NCBI GenBank assembly: GCA_051453625.1
Contig: JBOZIK010000001.1
Location: 117,572,882-117,606,563, forward strand
Source: Welwitschia mirabilis
Taxonomy: Eukaryota > Gnetophyta > Gnetopsida > Welwitschiales
DNA length: 33,682 bases
Reading direction: 5' to 3'
The first letter of the stretch is position 1. Every line of letters begins with the position of its first letter. Shown piece by piece: positions 10,570 to 20,404 of this stretch. A model generated the notes under the pieces. It was not told the DNA's origin. It did no database searches and worked only from the letters and a program-made list of their open reading frames with translations. The position numbers were made by a program, and so were the translations under genes.

Positions 10570-11275
10570 GATTGCCTCACATGGAACTATAGGAGTCTGA
10601 GTTCCCCTATAAAAAATAGACCCTAGTAGACATTGTTGTTAAAAATAACATTAAGTTAGTTTGCTTACAAAAAAGTAAAATAAGTAATGATAAAAACGTG
10701 GGGTCATACTAGTAGGACTGGAACATTTTTGCCACAAGAGCATTGGAAAAATCAAGAGGATTGATGATATTAATTAGTAAAGAGGTCAAACTGATAAATA
10801 AAGGCCCTCATCATATTTCAGTCTATCTGAAGGAGGAAGATTGGATGATTACAAATATTTTACAACCTGCAAGGTAACATGAAAAAGGCCCAAGAGTACA
10901 AGAATCTTAATAATATCACCATAAACATGAATAGATTTCTTATGGTAGGAGATTTTAACCAATGTATACATAGATGGAAAAAATCAGATGGAAGTAATTA
11001 GATTAGCAAAGAAGCAAAAATCCTTGAGGATTTTATGGTCCAGAAATATTTAACCAATATACCAATCTTGGAATGTAAATACACCTCGTCAAATAGAAAG
11101 ATAAGTAATAATCTGATCATGTCCAGAATTAATAGAATTATGGTTGGAAAAGAGATCATAAACAAGATGTTGATATAAGCATGTGGCCTAAATGGAATGG
11201 CTACAGATCATAAACCTATTAAGTTTCAAGTAGGGATAAAATCACCTCCAAAATGCTCTTTCAAGATGCAAAGAT
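10570..11275 (+). pseudogene. LINE-1 ORF2 endonuclease remnant
   Basis: The apurinic/apyrimidinic-type endonuclease nicks target DNA for target-primed reverse transcription. Visible blocks are WNYRSLSSPIK at 10582 (family WN.RG....IK), MVGDFNQC near 10940 (GDFN motif), CKYTSSNRK with SRINR near 11075-11135 (family FTWSNNR...SRIDR), and ATDHKPIKF near 11200-11225 (SDH.P motif with Ser to Thr). They are spread over more than one frame with stops between, so the enzyme is not made. Confidence 0.8.
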
Positions 11276-11874
11276 ACTAAATAGGTAGAGAAGAAATGAG
11301 GAACATGATGAAGAGAATCTAACAAAAATATGATAAAACTAAACTCATTACGTTCCTATACAGAGGCCTGAACACCCTAAAAAATTGTATGGAAAACTAA
11401 AAAAACCAGGATATAATGAAGTTTTAACTCATACAAAGATGTTGAAAAGGAATTACAAAAGATCCAGATCGAGTAGAAGATCTTAGACAATGAGAGTATG
11501 ATTGCATTTAGTAACTTCAAGAAATCACTACAGATGAGAAAATATATTTGAAAGAAAGATCTAGAATCCAATGGCTACAATAAGATGATAGATACACAAA
11601 ATTTTTCTTTCATCAAGAGAATCAACACAGGATGTACAATAAGATCAGAAAGCTTAAGGTGGCAGATAGACTACTAGAAGAGAAATCTGGGTTAAAAATG
11701 AAGAAGTATCCAAAAATAATGTGGGAATGGGAGGATATCTCTCTCAATTTATTACACATTTCTAATAAGGTCACCAAATATAAAAATGAGAAATTATGTA
11801 AATTAATAGATAAGAAAGAAGTAAACCAGGCCATAAATCCATGAAAAATAATAAAGCACCAAGACTTCATGACT

Positions 11875-12690
11875 AACCATGGAATTTTTAGTCTATTTCC
11901 TCATCCTTAGCAAAAACATTCAAGATATTATGTAGAAGATATTCACAAGCAAATGAATCCCTACTAAGATGAACAGGACTAGAATAGTCCTTATTCCAAA
12001 TAATACAGATGTCACTAGCCCAGGGGATTATAGACTAATTAGAATACATAATGTGCTTTACAGGATTTCTATAAAGATCATGGTTGGCCATATTACCCTC
12101 TTGCTTCCCAAGGTCATCTCCAAATCTAGCTGGATTTGTCCACTTTAAGTATATCCAAGACCAAATTTTACTTACTCTTAAGATTATACATTCTATTAAA
12201 AAACATGAATTTCCACTAATGCTCACTAAGATCAAAATAGCTGAGACTTATAACACAGTTAGCTAGAGTGCATTAGGAATCATTCTTAGAAAATCTAGGT
12301 TTGCGAAAAACCTAGTAAACCTATGTATGGATATGTAAGCCTTAGCTTAAGTTTTCCTGAAGATTAATGGCCCAGATTGAAATATTTCATAGTAGGACGA
12401 GGCCTTAGATAAGAAGATTCCTTATCTCCTTCCCTATTTCTGTTTGTTATGGATGTTCTACAAGAAATTTTAAAGAGAAGTAGAATTAAAGGAATCAAGA
12501 TCGGAAAGCAAACATTCATAAATAATTATTATGTAGATAATACAATTATTATAACTCAAGATTCTTCTCAGTAAGCAAAAGCCATGAAAAATGCAATGGA
12601 GCTATTTAGTAGAGCCACAGGCCTAAGAGAAAATTGGACTGAGGCAAAAATTTACTTTACAGGACTAAAGATCATTCACAAGGCTGATAT
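11875..12690 (+). pseudogene. LINE-1 ORF2 reverse transcriptase remnant
   Basis: RT blocks in order: IVLIPNNTD and GDYRLIRIHNVLYRI near 11985-12070 (family IPK...DYRPISL.N..YKI); a KAYD-type site at 12240 reads ETYNTVS; GLR-stop-EDSLSP at 12401 stands where the family has GLRQGDPLSP, each difference being C to T or G to A. The catalytic box reads YYVDN at 12527-12541 in place of the family FADD, again by a C to T and a G to A change, so one catalytic Asp is lost. ELFSRATGL near 12600 is the helix after the box. Confidence 0.88.
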
Positions 12691-13024
12691 CGCCTAGATA
12701 TTCAAAGCCAAGGAGGGGGAATTGATTATTTTTATTTTAGGGACCCCATTGCAAAACTAAAATAAAATTCAAATTTGAAAGTACATCATTGAGAAAATTC
12801 AAAAGAAATGCAATACTTAGAATATATTTCTATCTTGAAAAGCAAAGATTATTTAAGCCAACTCATGCCTCATTGCTACTTTGACGTACACAACCTTTGT
12901 TATCCCCACTTTACTCATTCCCCTTCCCCCTTTCCCCTCCCAAATCTAATGCATGTTATCTAGAAAATTAATAAGATACTCAAAAACGTTATTTAGTAAG
13001 GGGGAAAAGATAAAATAGAATTCC

Positions 13025-13510
13025 CTTTATGAGTAAGACATTATTGCTCACCCAAAGGCTTCTAAAGGTTAGGGTTTCAAAGATTAAAAGACTACTTCTT
13101 AACATGGATAAATAAAAACATTAAAAGGCTATACATGAAGGATCCTTTTTTTAATAAACTGATTAAATATAAATATGACTTATGGGATAGAAAGGGAAGG
13201 TAATCCTTCCTATGGTGGCACTTGGCTAACTCCTACTAGAACTGAATAACATAGGCACCACTTTTAAAGATATTTCTAAAACCATTTTAATCAAAAAATA
13301 AAGGAAGATTTAAGGGGTAGAAAAGTTTTGAAAAGATACTATATTAGACAAAAGCAAAATCTTCTCATTCTTACTATAAAAAAAAGAATTTTAGCTAGAG
13401 ATAATCAAATGAGGAATTTTAGTTTTCCCATACTGTCCTATCTACCAATTAAATTTAGAGACTATTGACTATTTGTTTATGGAGTGTACTTGGAGCAAAT
13501 GACTTATCAC
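13025..13510 (+). pseudogene. LINE-1 ORF2 C-terminus with zf-RVT zinc finger
   Basis: Between about 13050 and 13230 scattered blocks (AHPKASKG, then LWDRKGR) fit the region that links RT to the C-terminal finger. At 13429-13503 the frame reads CPIYQLNLETIDYLFMECTW, which matches zf-RVT (reverse-transcriptase zinc-binding domain, CP.C....E..HLF.EC.W) with the second Cys replaced by Tyr and the His by Tyr. The 3' untranslated part runs on to about 14210. Confidence 0.8.
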
Positions 13511-14210
13511 ATTAATAAATGATTATTATAAAGTAAAAAAAAAATACAGAAGACAGTAGAAAGAGGGCTTATGTTTGATAAACTAAAAGATTTGGAGAGT
13601 CTACAATCAGATCATATTTACTAATGCCCCTCTTCTTCTTCCTATAAATACAACTCTTAATATGAAATGGTATTCTCTTAAAATCAAAGTGACAATGGGT
13701 GTATCTCCTCTACATGAACTAGATACTTTGGTTCTCTATGAAGATTGCCCAAAAATTTAGAGGAAAGTATAGATGATAAGCAAAATGCCCTCCTGTGAAA
13801 GCTAAAAGGGAAGCCATAGATGGTCCTCGCCCATTTTTTCAGGAACTGGAAAGGAGGCTCAATGTGATTTCAGAGAGTGAGTATTGAGCTAATAGAAGAA
13901 GCATTGACTAGGTACCTAGAGGTCCCGAGAGAAGGAGAAAGAATCCCCGTTGAAGCTAGGAGGCAAAGGAAGCTGATAATTTCTTCTAAGTAGGTATCCC
14001 TAAGCTATTAAGAGGTCAAATTCATAAAAGTACCTTATATCTCCCATGGGGCCTAGGGGCAAAATGGTAGACCCTTACTTTACATAGTTAGGATGCACTT
14101 CTAAACTTATAGGTATTTATTCTTCCTTTTTATAGGCTTTGGACCTAGCACAGAGGGTTAACATTCTACACTTCCTCCTCTAAGTTCTAAAATAAAATAA
14201 AATAAATTAA

Positions 14211-15201
14211 AACCAAATACTTAAATTTGGTAATGACCACATGGAGGGTAGTAAAGCTAGGTGAAGAAACCCCTCAAGCACCTCCTGAAGGAGACAAAAG
14301 CATAAAAAGGAAAAATTCCCCTAAAAAAAAAAGAGGAAATCTACAAGAAAACAAATCAAGATGAGACAAATATTGGTTTGACCTCGTCACTAACATAAAA
14401 ACAATGAAATGAAAAATACCTTGACCTTTTTAAAAGAGGTTTAAGTCAAATAACAATGATTTAAAATAATTTTTTACTACACTTTCAACCTAAGGACTTG
14501 ACTATATAGATATGCAAAATACAAGATTTTAAGTCATAGCAAAACAAAGAAAATGGATACTTAATGAATAGTGAACAAGCATTATTTGTATGCATAACTA
14601 TTAATAAGAAAGAATGAAAATGAGTTATTGGAGTAAGTCATCAAGGTCACCTACTTACGCGGTAGTGCTACTTTGCTCCAATGCTTAATGGCTATAGATG
14701 CTAATGCATTCTAGCATGGAATCAAAGCAATCAAGAATTAGACCAAAGGATTTTATCATGATTCTAGCATGAGTAAAGTTGCAAAAACCTATAACATTCT
14801 AAAACCATACCACTATAAAGATGTGACATGACTTGAAACGGACATTCCAAATTTACTTATTTATCTAGAAAGTTTGAAAGAAAAGGTTGAGTGCAAAAGA
14901 ATATCTATCAAAGATAATTCTCAGATTTTATCATAATTACTCTTTAAAAAAATAAAAATATTGATTATATTAAGGAAAAATACAATTTAAGAGGGGTGAA
15001 AAATCCTCTATACATGCGATTAGCAATAAAGCATTAAGCTTCAAACTAAATACCCAAAGTTTAACAAAATGCATCACAAGATAAGCTAGACTGTGAAAAT
15101 CATAACATGCACACTAAGAGTCAATTCAAAAAATCACTTAAAGCTTAAAAAGATTGTCAATAGCCCTTGCATCCTAGGAAAAGATCCATTTGATAATTCT
15201 A
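14211..15201. other. No recognised feature between LINE-1 tail and J-domain fragment
   Basis: A short plus-strand frame at about 14232-14370 is Lys/Pro-rich (EETPQAPPEGDK, then KRKNSPKKKRG) and could be chance. The rest is AT-rich with no family resemblance on either strand. Confidence 0.5.
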
Positions 15202-15379
15202 AATGAACTTTCTACCTTGCTTATCTGTAAGAACTTCAAAGGCTTGGTTAAGCTCCTTGAATGCATCTGCCCCCTTTGGGTTTTTATTTAGATTAAGTCT
15301 AGGATTTGTTCTTGTAGATTGTTTTGATAGTGCTTAGAGGTGCTCTTTAGGTAATCCTTAGAATGATATATAGGTAATT
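15202..15379 (-). pseudogene. J-domain (DnaJ) fragment, HPD motif lost
   Basis: J-domain proteins stimulate HSP70 ATPase through an invariant His-Pro-Asp. On the minus strand, NYLYIILRIT at 15379 down, then STIKTIYK, matches helix I-II of a J domain ((N/D)YYEILG......IKKAYRK). After a frame change, STRTNPRLNLNKN aligns without gaps to the YRKLALRLHPDKN-type segment, with HPD reading NLN. PKGADAFKELNQAFEVLTDK follows, the helix III consensus, ending in a stop where Tyr-Asp is usual. The whole domain is about 60 residues, its normal length. A stop in the first helix loop and the frame change show it is dead. EVLTD occurs in some class C J proteins, but I would not name the parent gene. It lies just beyond the probable tail of LINE-2. 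Confidence 0.7.
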
Positions 15380-16399
15380 CTATAGCCCTTTGATTGTTGC
15401 CATCAAGATTTAGCATCTAGCCTCCTCCATGTCCAACTCCTATGCCTTTGAATCCTAATTCAACTATTGGGGCTCATCTTGTTCTTGATCTGGATGAGTA
15501 TGATCTTCTTCGTTTTCCTTCCCTTTGCTGGCTCATAATGGATCCCCTACATCTTTTAGAGCTTTCGGGGTTAGGTTTCTTTATTTGCTCCTACTACATA
15601 TTTCGCTCCAGCTATGCTTACCATTTGCATTTTTCTCATGCCTTTGGTGGGCTTGGCCTTTGCTTTCTACTATTTTTCCTCTCAAAAACTCCTTGAACCT
15701 ATAAATGAGGCCCAAATGCTTACTAACAACTTTTTCTTTAAGTTTCTCAATAAAGAATAGTAACAGATTCAGCCTCCTTCCCTCATGGAGGGCCATTAAA
15801 AAATTAAAATGTAGGCCTTTAAGCTTTACATGATTTCCATTCTAGATAATAAATTAGTCTATAAATTCAGCCATGAAAGCCTAAGGTTGCTCCAATTCTA
15901 ATTTGCAAATATGCCCTTTCACATTTTTAGGCACCTTATGAAAAAAATAATAGTCTGCATGTATGTGTCCATGGAAAGAATAGCAACACCAACTCCTATT
16001 TCTCTTTCATATCCATAATTTGTACTATTAAATGTGGAGTAACTAGAATCTCATGCCTATCCATAACAAATTTACCTCTAACTATTACTTTTAATGAGTT
16101 AAATCTTAGGCTACCTTTAAGCTTAAGCAATAGATCCCATTCCAAATGCTATATACATTCCCATAACTTTATATTATTTTGATACTTTTTACTATCCATT
16201 AGCTTATAGCGAGGATGATTCCCCATCCTTTTTAGTACCTAAAAGACTTGGATCTTTTGGTTAATTATTGTTGCAATTTCTGATGTATTTAATTACTACA
16301 CTAAGAAAACATGACTGTTCTGCACTAGCTAAATAAACCACAATACAATTTCATAACAATTGTGAGTCAAAAGAAGAATTGTTGCCTAGGTAACCTTTC
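15380..16399 (-). other. Probable LINE-2 3' region and unassigned minus-strand sequence
   Basis: After the LINE-2 zinc finger the minus strand continues with open pieces lacking clear homology: SLRFNSLKVIVRGKFVMDRH near 16060-16120; WCCYSFHGHIHADYYFFHK near 15960-16010, which faintly resembles a zinc knuckle; and a Lys/Arg-rich 71-codon frame at 15581-15796. By comparison with LINE-1, which has about 700 bp after its zinc finger, LINE-2 should end near 15.7 kb, but no clear A-tract (T-tract on this strand) marks the end. The weak knuckle could instead belong to a third decayed element. Confidence 0.35.
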
Positions 16400-17346
16400 T
16401 TTCCATAAGCCTCGATACTAGGAATGCAAAAGGACAATTCCAGAACAGGTGCTCTACCATTTTGGTCCTCTTGCATGCAAGGCAGCCCTCTAGCACATTT
16501 ATTCCATTTTGCCTGAGTCTAATCATTGTTGGTACTTTGTTTTTCAGGATCATTTACTTTAAAATTATATATTTACCTACTGCACCTTTTCTTTAAGTGT
16601 CTGTCATTCTTTTATTAGTTTAATATATCTTAATTAAAATTTCTTTCATTAAAATCCTCCTCTCGTTAATTAATCTTATGTCTTTCTTATTAGAAAAATG
16701 ATTTATAACTCTAAAAACTTCTTCTAGAAATGTGATTGCCACTTATATTTTTTAGTTCTCCTTTTGAAATATCTTCATCATGTTCTAATGGTTTCTTAAT
16801 TTTTATCCTATGATTTTCTCTAGTTCTAATTTTGCATTCCTCAGTTCTGGAATTTTGTTTCAGCTCTTATTGTTGATGAACTTCAATCGCCAAAATAAAA
16901 TGTTACCTTTACCAATTGACTAGGTTGACATTTTTTCCAATTTTCCTCTCCCTTCATACAGTGCCTCTTAAGAGGGGAAATTACCCCTAGCTAATTGTCA
17001 GTCCTTATATTTCCTTTTTAGTATCCTTTTCTAAGGCATTTCTTCCCCCACCTCTAGCTTAATAATTTTTTCAATCCTTACCTTAAAAAAACAAAAAAAA
17101 TGCTATCATTAACATTTTAGATCCCCTTGTGTCTAGCCTCCATTGGCTGGGATGTCTCTTCCCAAGCTATAGAAAACCTCATTCCTCCTTGTCCTCCTGC
17201 CTAAATGAAGTTTCTGATCAACTGATTTAACATACTCTTTAATTTTTTCATTAATACCCAATAGGAAGCACTATTTTTTGCTATCACAAAATAATAGTAC
17301 TTCCTATAATAATTATTCCTCTACTTGAAAGAAATATATCACTTCA
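16400..17346 (-). mobile_element. LINE-2, downstream half (interrupted by Athila insertion)
   Basis: This is the ORF2 C-terminal part of the minus-strand LINE whose upstream half lies at 27486-31200. Starting at the insertion junction, the frame reads SDIFLSSRGIIIIGSTIIL, the family block that follows the RT thumb (S-W-K-x-x-x-L-S-x-A-G-R-x-x-L-I-x-S). Next come MLNQLIRNFIWAGGQGG and RFSIAWEE with PMEARHKG (about 17120-17230), equivalent to the IxNFLWxG...W..VC.PK..GGLG region. CLACKRTKMVEHLFWNCPF at 16430-16484 is zf-RVT with its metal ligands kept. Stops and frame shifts are frequent. The frame continuity with the other half is the key proof that the two pieces were once one element. Confidence 0.85.
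17342..17346. repeat. Target-site duplication, left copy (cttca)
   Basis: These five bases precede the TGTTT end of the left LTR. Their partner ctcca at 27486-27490 follows the AAACA end of the right LTR and differs by one transition. Five base pairs is the usual target duplication for gypsy elements. Confidence 0.75.
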
Positions 17347-18884
17347 TGTTTGTGATAGTACAATGAACTAGATTTAAAACTAGGTGGATACCTATTATTA
17401 TTCTCTCCATAGGGATATATATTTGATAAACTTATCAAAAGTAACATAAGAATCCTAACTTGTAATGAAAATCAAATAACATGTAAAATTAATATTTGAG
17501 AATTTGATGTAAACTTTGGTTGGTGATGTATGGAAATGAATGTGCTCCAAACATCTACCTTGATTTGTTCCATACTCCACCTTCACTTTAATGATTCCTG
17601 TATTTCTAAAACATAAACTCAGACCATCAAGTCATGATGACTAAGCCATGATGACATAATCTCATTTACCACATGAGTATTAATTAATTAAATAGTCACT
17701 TGATCCTTCATAGCCCTTTAGGAACATAGAAAGTAAGAGTACTTTTACTTAACATCTATAACATAATAATGACTACAACCGATAGCTAACCTTAGAGAAT
17801 TCACTTAGTCCTAGATGATGTAGTATCATCTAAGGATTAACAGTACTATGTTAGCATGCATTAGAAATGTAAGAGTGAATAACTACTTAATAAATAAGGA
17901 ATAGTTTTACCTAAAGATTAGTAATACCAGATTAATGTGCACTAATAATAAAAGAATGAACAACTAATATTACATTAAAATTAGAAAGATACATTATACT
18001 AATAAAGGGAGGTAAAGTTAAATAAACTTCTCATCTGGCCTTGGAATAATTCCGCCCCCTAGAAATGTGCTTAGAAAGTTATGAAGTTCTAATGCTCTCA
18101 GTATTTCCACCATGTTTTTACCAACTAAAAGATCCTTTACAATGAGGGATTAAGGCCGTTTTATAGATGAGGGAAGGCTTAGGCATCTCTGGCATGTAGT
18201 GGTTGATGGGTAGTTACATTGGGAGGGTTACACTTTTTAGGTGGTTATATTAGAAATAGGTTACAATTATTTTAGCATGTAGCCTTAATAGATGATTCTT
18301 TATCTTCTAATGTGAGAGAGGAGGTGACATGTCCTTTGACTGATGATTTAGCTAGTAATAGAGGTCATGTCATATGTCTTTCATGTAATTAGCCTCATTG
18401 TTATTACATGTCATTGTGATGTGTCATTTTGCATCTCTACCATGTGTTAAAGTTGAAGGTTTATTTTGACTTAACATATAACTCACTCTATTATGGGGAA
18501 AGGGTAGTAGACATGTTAGCTTGCTTTTGGGCCACCTTCTAGGTCCACCTGGGCCTATTTATATTCACTCTATAAGTGTAATGTGATGAAATTTTTAAAA
18601 AGATTTATGAACATGATATTTTACTAATTCTGCCTCAAAAAACCAGTGACATGAATAACTTGCATAACAGTGCTGGAGTTTGTTGTTATAATTTCTTCAA
18701 TTTGTAGAATGTCTCTCAAAAAACAGTAATAAACCTGAAAATGTTATGAAAAAATTCCTAGTTGCATCAATCATGATAAAAAGGGTAGAAGACATCATTT
18801 TAAAATAAAATAATGAATTTAATGTTTTTTTTAGTAAAATTTATTAAAATACTTACTTGGAATATCAATTTTTGCATGTAAACA
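17347..18884 (-). repeat. Left LTR (element 3' LTR) of the Athila-like element
   Basis: It aligns along its length with 26056-27485. Shared blocks include atgaactagatttaaaa, gatgtaaactttggttgg, ttagagaattcacttag and aaaagatcctttacaatgag. It starts TGTTTGTGATAG and ends ATGTAAACA. The pair differ by many substitutions and small indels, which points to an old insertion. Ends were fixed by the TG...CA rule, the inverted TGTTT/AAACA and the flanking target duplication. Confidence 0.88.
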
Positions 18885-18897
18885 CACTTTCTAACTA
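18885..18897 (-). other. Weak polypurine tract next to the element 3' LTR
   Basis: On the minus strand the 13 bases before the LTR read tagttagaaagtg, partly purine-rich, in the position where plus-strand synthesis is primed. It is short and degraded, so the call rests mainly on position. Confidence 0.3.
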
Positions 18898-19469
18898 GAA
18901 TTTTGCTAGTATTTTAGTAAAAAGTTGACAAAGAAGTGATTAACCTAAAAAAGTCATCTAAGTAAAGTGTTGAAGTATGGAAATGGTATATCATTTTTGA
19001 AAACTTTTGATCAATTTTTAACAACTAAGGCATCAAAATCAAAAAAATTCTATGACAATCAAATGTCATACCTCCTAATCAAAACTAAACTTTATCATCA
19101 AAGTTAAAGCGATAGAAAATTGTAATACAAAGCTTTTGAGAACAAGTGAAAGTATTTAAAAAGGACATTTTTTATTACATGGATTTTCATATAATAGTCT
19201 AGAAAATTATTTTGATGTAAGTACTTATGAAAAACTACAATGCAAAGAATTTAAACTAGCATGAAAAATGTTATAACACACTTCAAATTTTTTGAAAACA
19301 CTATACTAAAATATGCTTAAATGCAATTTTATCTAAAAGATCTTCTATGAGAAATTAAACACTCTAGATTTTTATCTATCTCCTTCTGCATGTGTGAGAT
19401 TTTTATCATCTTTTCCTGTAGCTTACCGATCTAAGTCATATGTTTTTGTGATAGTTATTCTAAGGATGT

Positions 19470-20340
19470 TTTACTAGATGAGGAAGAAGGGGATTAAGGG
19501 GGTGGAGAAGAAGGAGAAGAAGAAGGAGGATGGGAGGATTCTTCAATAGGCTCCTTCCCCTTTTGGTGAGATGTTAGAGATACATAAGGAGTTACATACA
19601 GAGGAATGAAATGAATAGAAAATAGATCACGATGAATTTATTCCTTTAGTTACTACTCTTCTTCTTTATATTATTCCTATTATTGTTGTTATTACCCTGG
19701 GATCCAATTAGTATTATGATACTTCTGAACTTGGGTAATCTTATGGAAGGCAATGATTTCTATGCATGCTCTCTCGCAACCTTTACAATTTAACATCTGG
19801 TATAAGGTGTTGTGAATGATATATGATATAAGGCAAGGTAAAGAAAGGTTACTCTTATGACTTATGTGGTTACTCTTATGACCTATGTGGTTACTCTTAT
19901 GACCTATGTGGTTAACAATGTTTAAGGGATTATTATCCTAGATTATCCTAAGGAGGTCTAAATATCTACTATAAGTTTCTGTAACATGTGAAGTAGGTAG
20001 TACATGACAAATTATAAATTTAAATAAGGCAAGTTGGTTCTTATGTAAAAACTTATATGAAAGGATGATTTCTTTGTTGGGAGCATGTTATACATCTAGG
20101 ACATAACAAACTATGTTAAACTTTTTAGTAAAGAAAAAGGATGATAATTAAAATGTTGTATTCATAATACTACTTCAAAATCAACTAATGAAATGGTAAA
20201 AGAAGTGCATTGAATATGTGAATGGATTGCCTAGGGGTCTTCATTATTGAATTTTGCATTTTTGTAAAATTCCAGTACTTGCTATGGATAATAAAATGCA
20301 TTCACTACCTTCAACAAGTAGTTCCAACCTCTAGTTTGAA
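19470..20340 (-). pseudogene. Athila late ORF remnant (Pro/Ser-rich, putative)
   Basis: At 19490-19555 the minus strand reads KGKEPIEESSHPP followed by Ser and Pro runs, a composition common at the end of the extra ORF found downstream of pol in Athila elements. Upstream, NALLLPFH near 20195 and RTNLPYLNL near 20020-20050 faintly match the LLP.H...(L)...LPFP.LIT pattern of the plant transposon protein domain carried there. Many stops separate the blocks. The function of this ORF family is unsettled; some copies have been called envelope-like. Support here is composition, position and short motifs only. Confidence 0.35.
19847..19916. repeat. 21-bp tandem repeat, three copies plus seven bases
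   Basis: ggttactcttatgac(c/t)tatgt repeats at 19847, 19868 and 19889, followed by ggttaac at 19910. Copies 2 and 3 are identical and copy 1 differs at one base. The period is a multiple of three, but the minus-strand reading contains a stop in each unit, so it is not coding. It lies inside the late-ORF region of the Athila-like element. Confidence 0.92.
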
Positions 20341-20404
20341 TTCTAGTGAAGTAGCAAGAAGGAAAACATGTCTAGAAAGGATCCAAAAATACCCTTTTCA
20401 ATGA

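Larger units (their letters stand above)
9230..14210 (+). mobile_element. LINE-1: decayed L1-type non-LTR retrotransposon
   Basis: Modules occur in the order expected for a plant L1 LINE on the plus strand: ORF1 with DUF4283 and zinc knuckles, then ORF2 with an apurinic-type endonuclease, a reverse transcriptase and a C-terminal zf-RVT zinc finger, then a short A-rich tail aaataaaataaaataaa at about 14188-14206. The 5' limit is set loosely, where G/C-richer sequence begins before ORF1. Length is about 5 kb, near full size for the family. Every module has stops and frame changes. It points toward the minus-strand LINE-2, so the two elements are tail to tail. Confidence 0.85.

Noticed and set aside
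17263-17305. Palindrome-like hairpin (aggaag...cttcct) just left of the Athila LTR, possible MITE or LTR end
   Set aside because: It lies within the LINE-2 coding stretch that reads GSTIIL. The LTR ends are better defined by TGTTT/AAACA and the target duplication.
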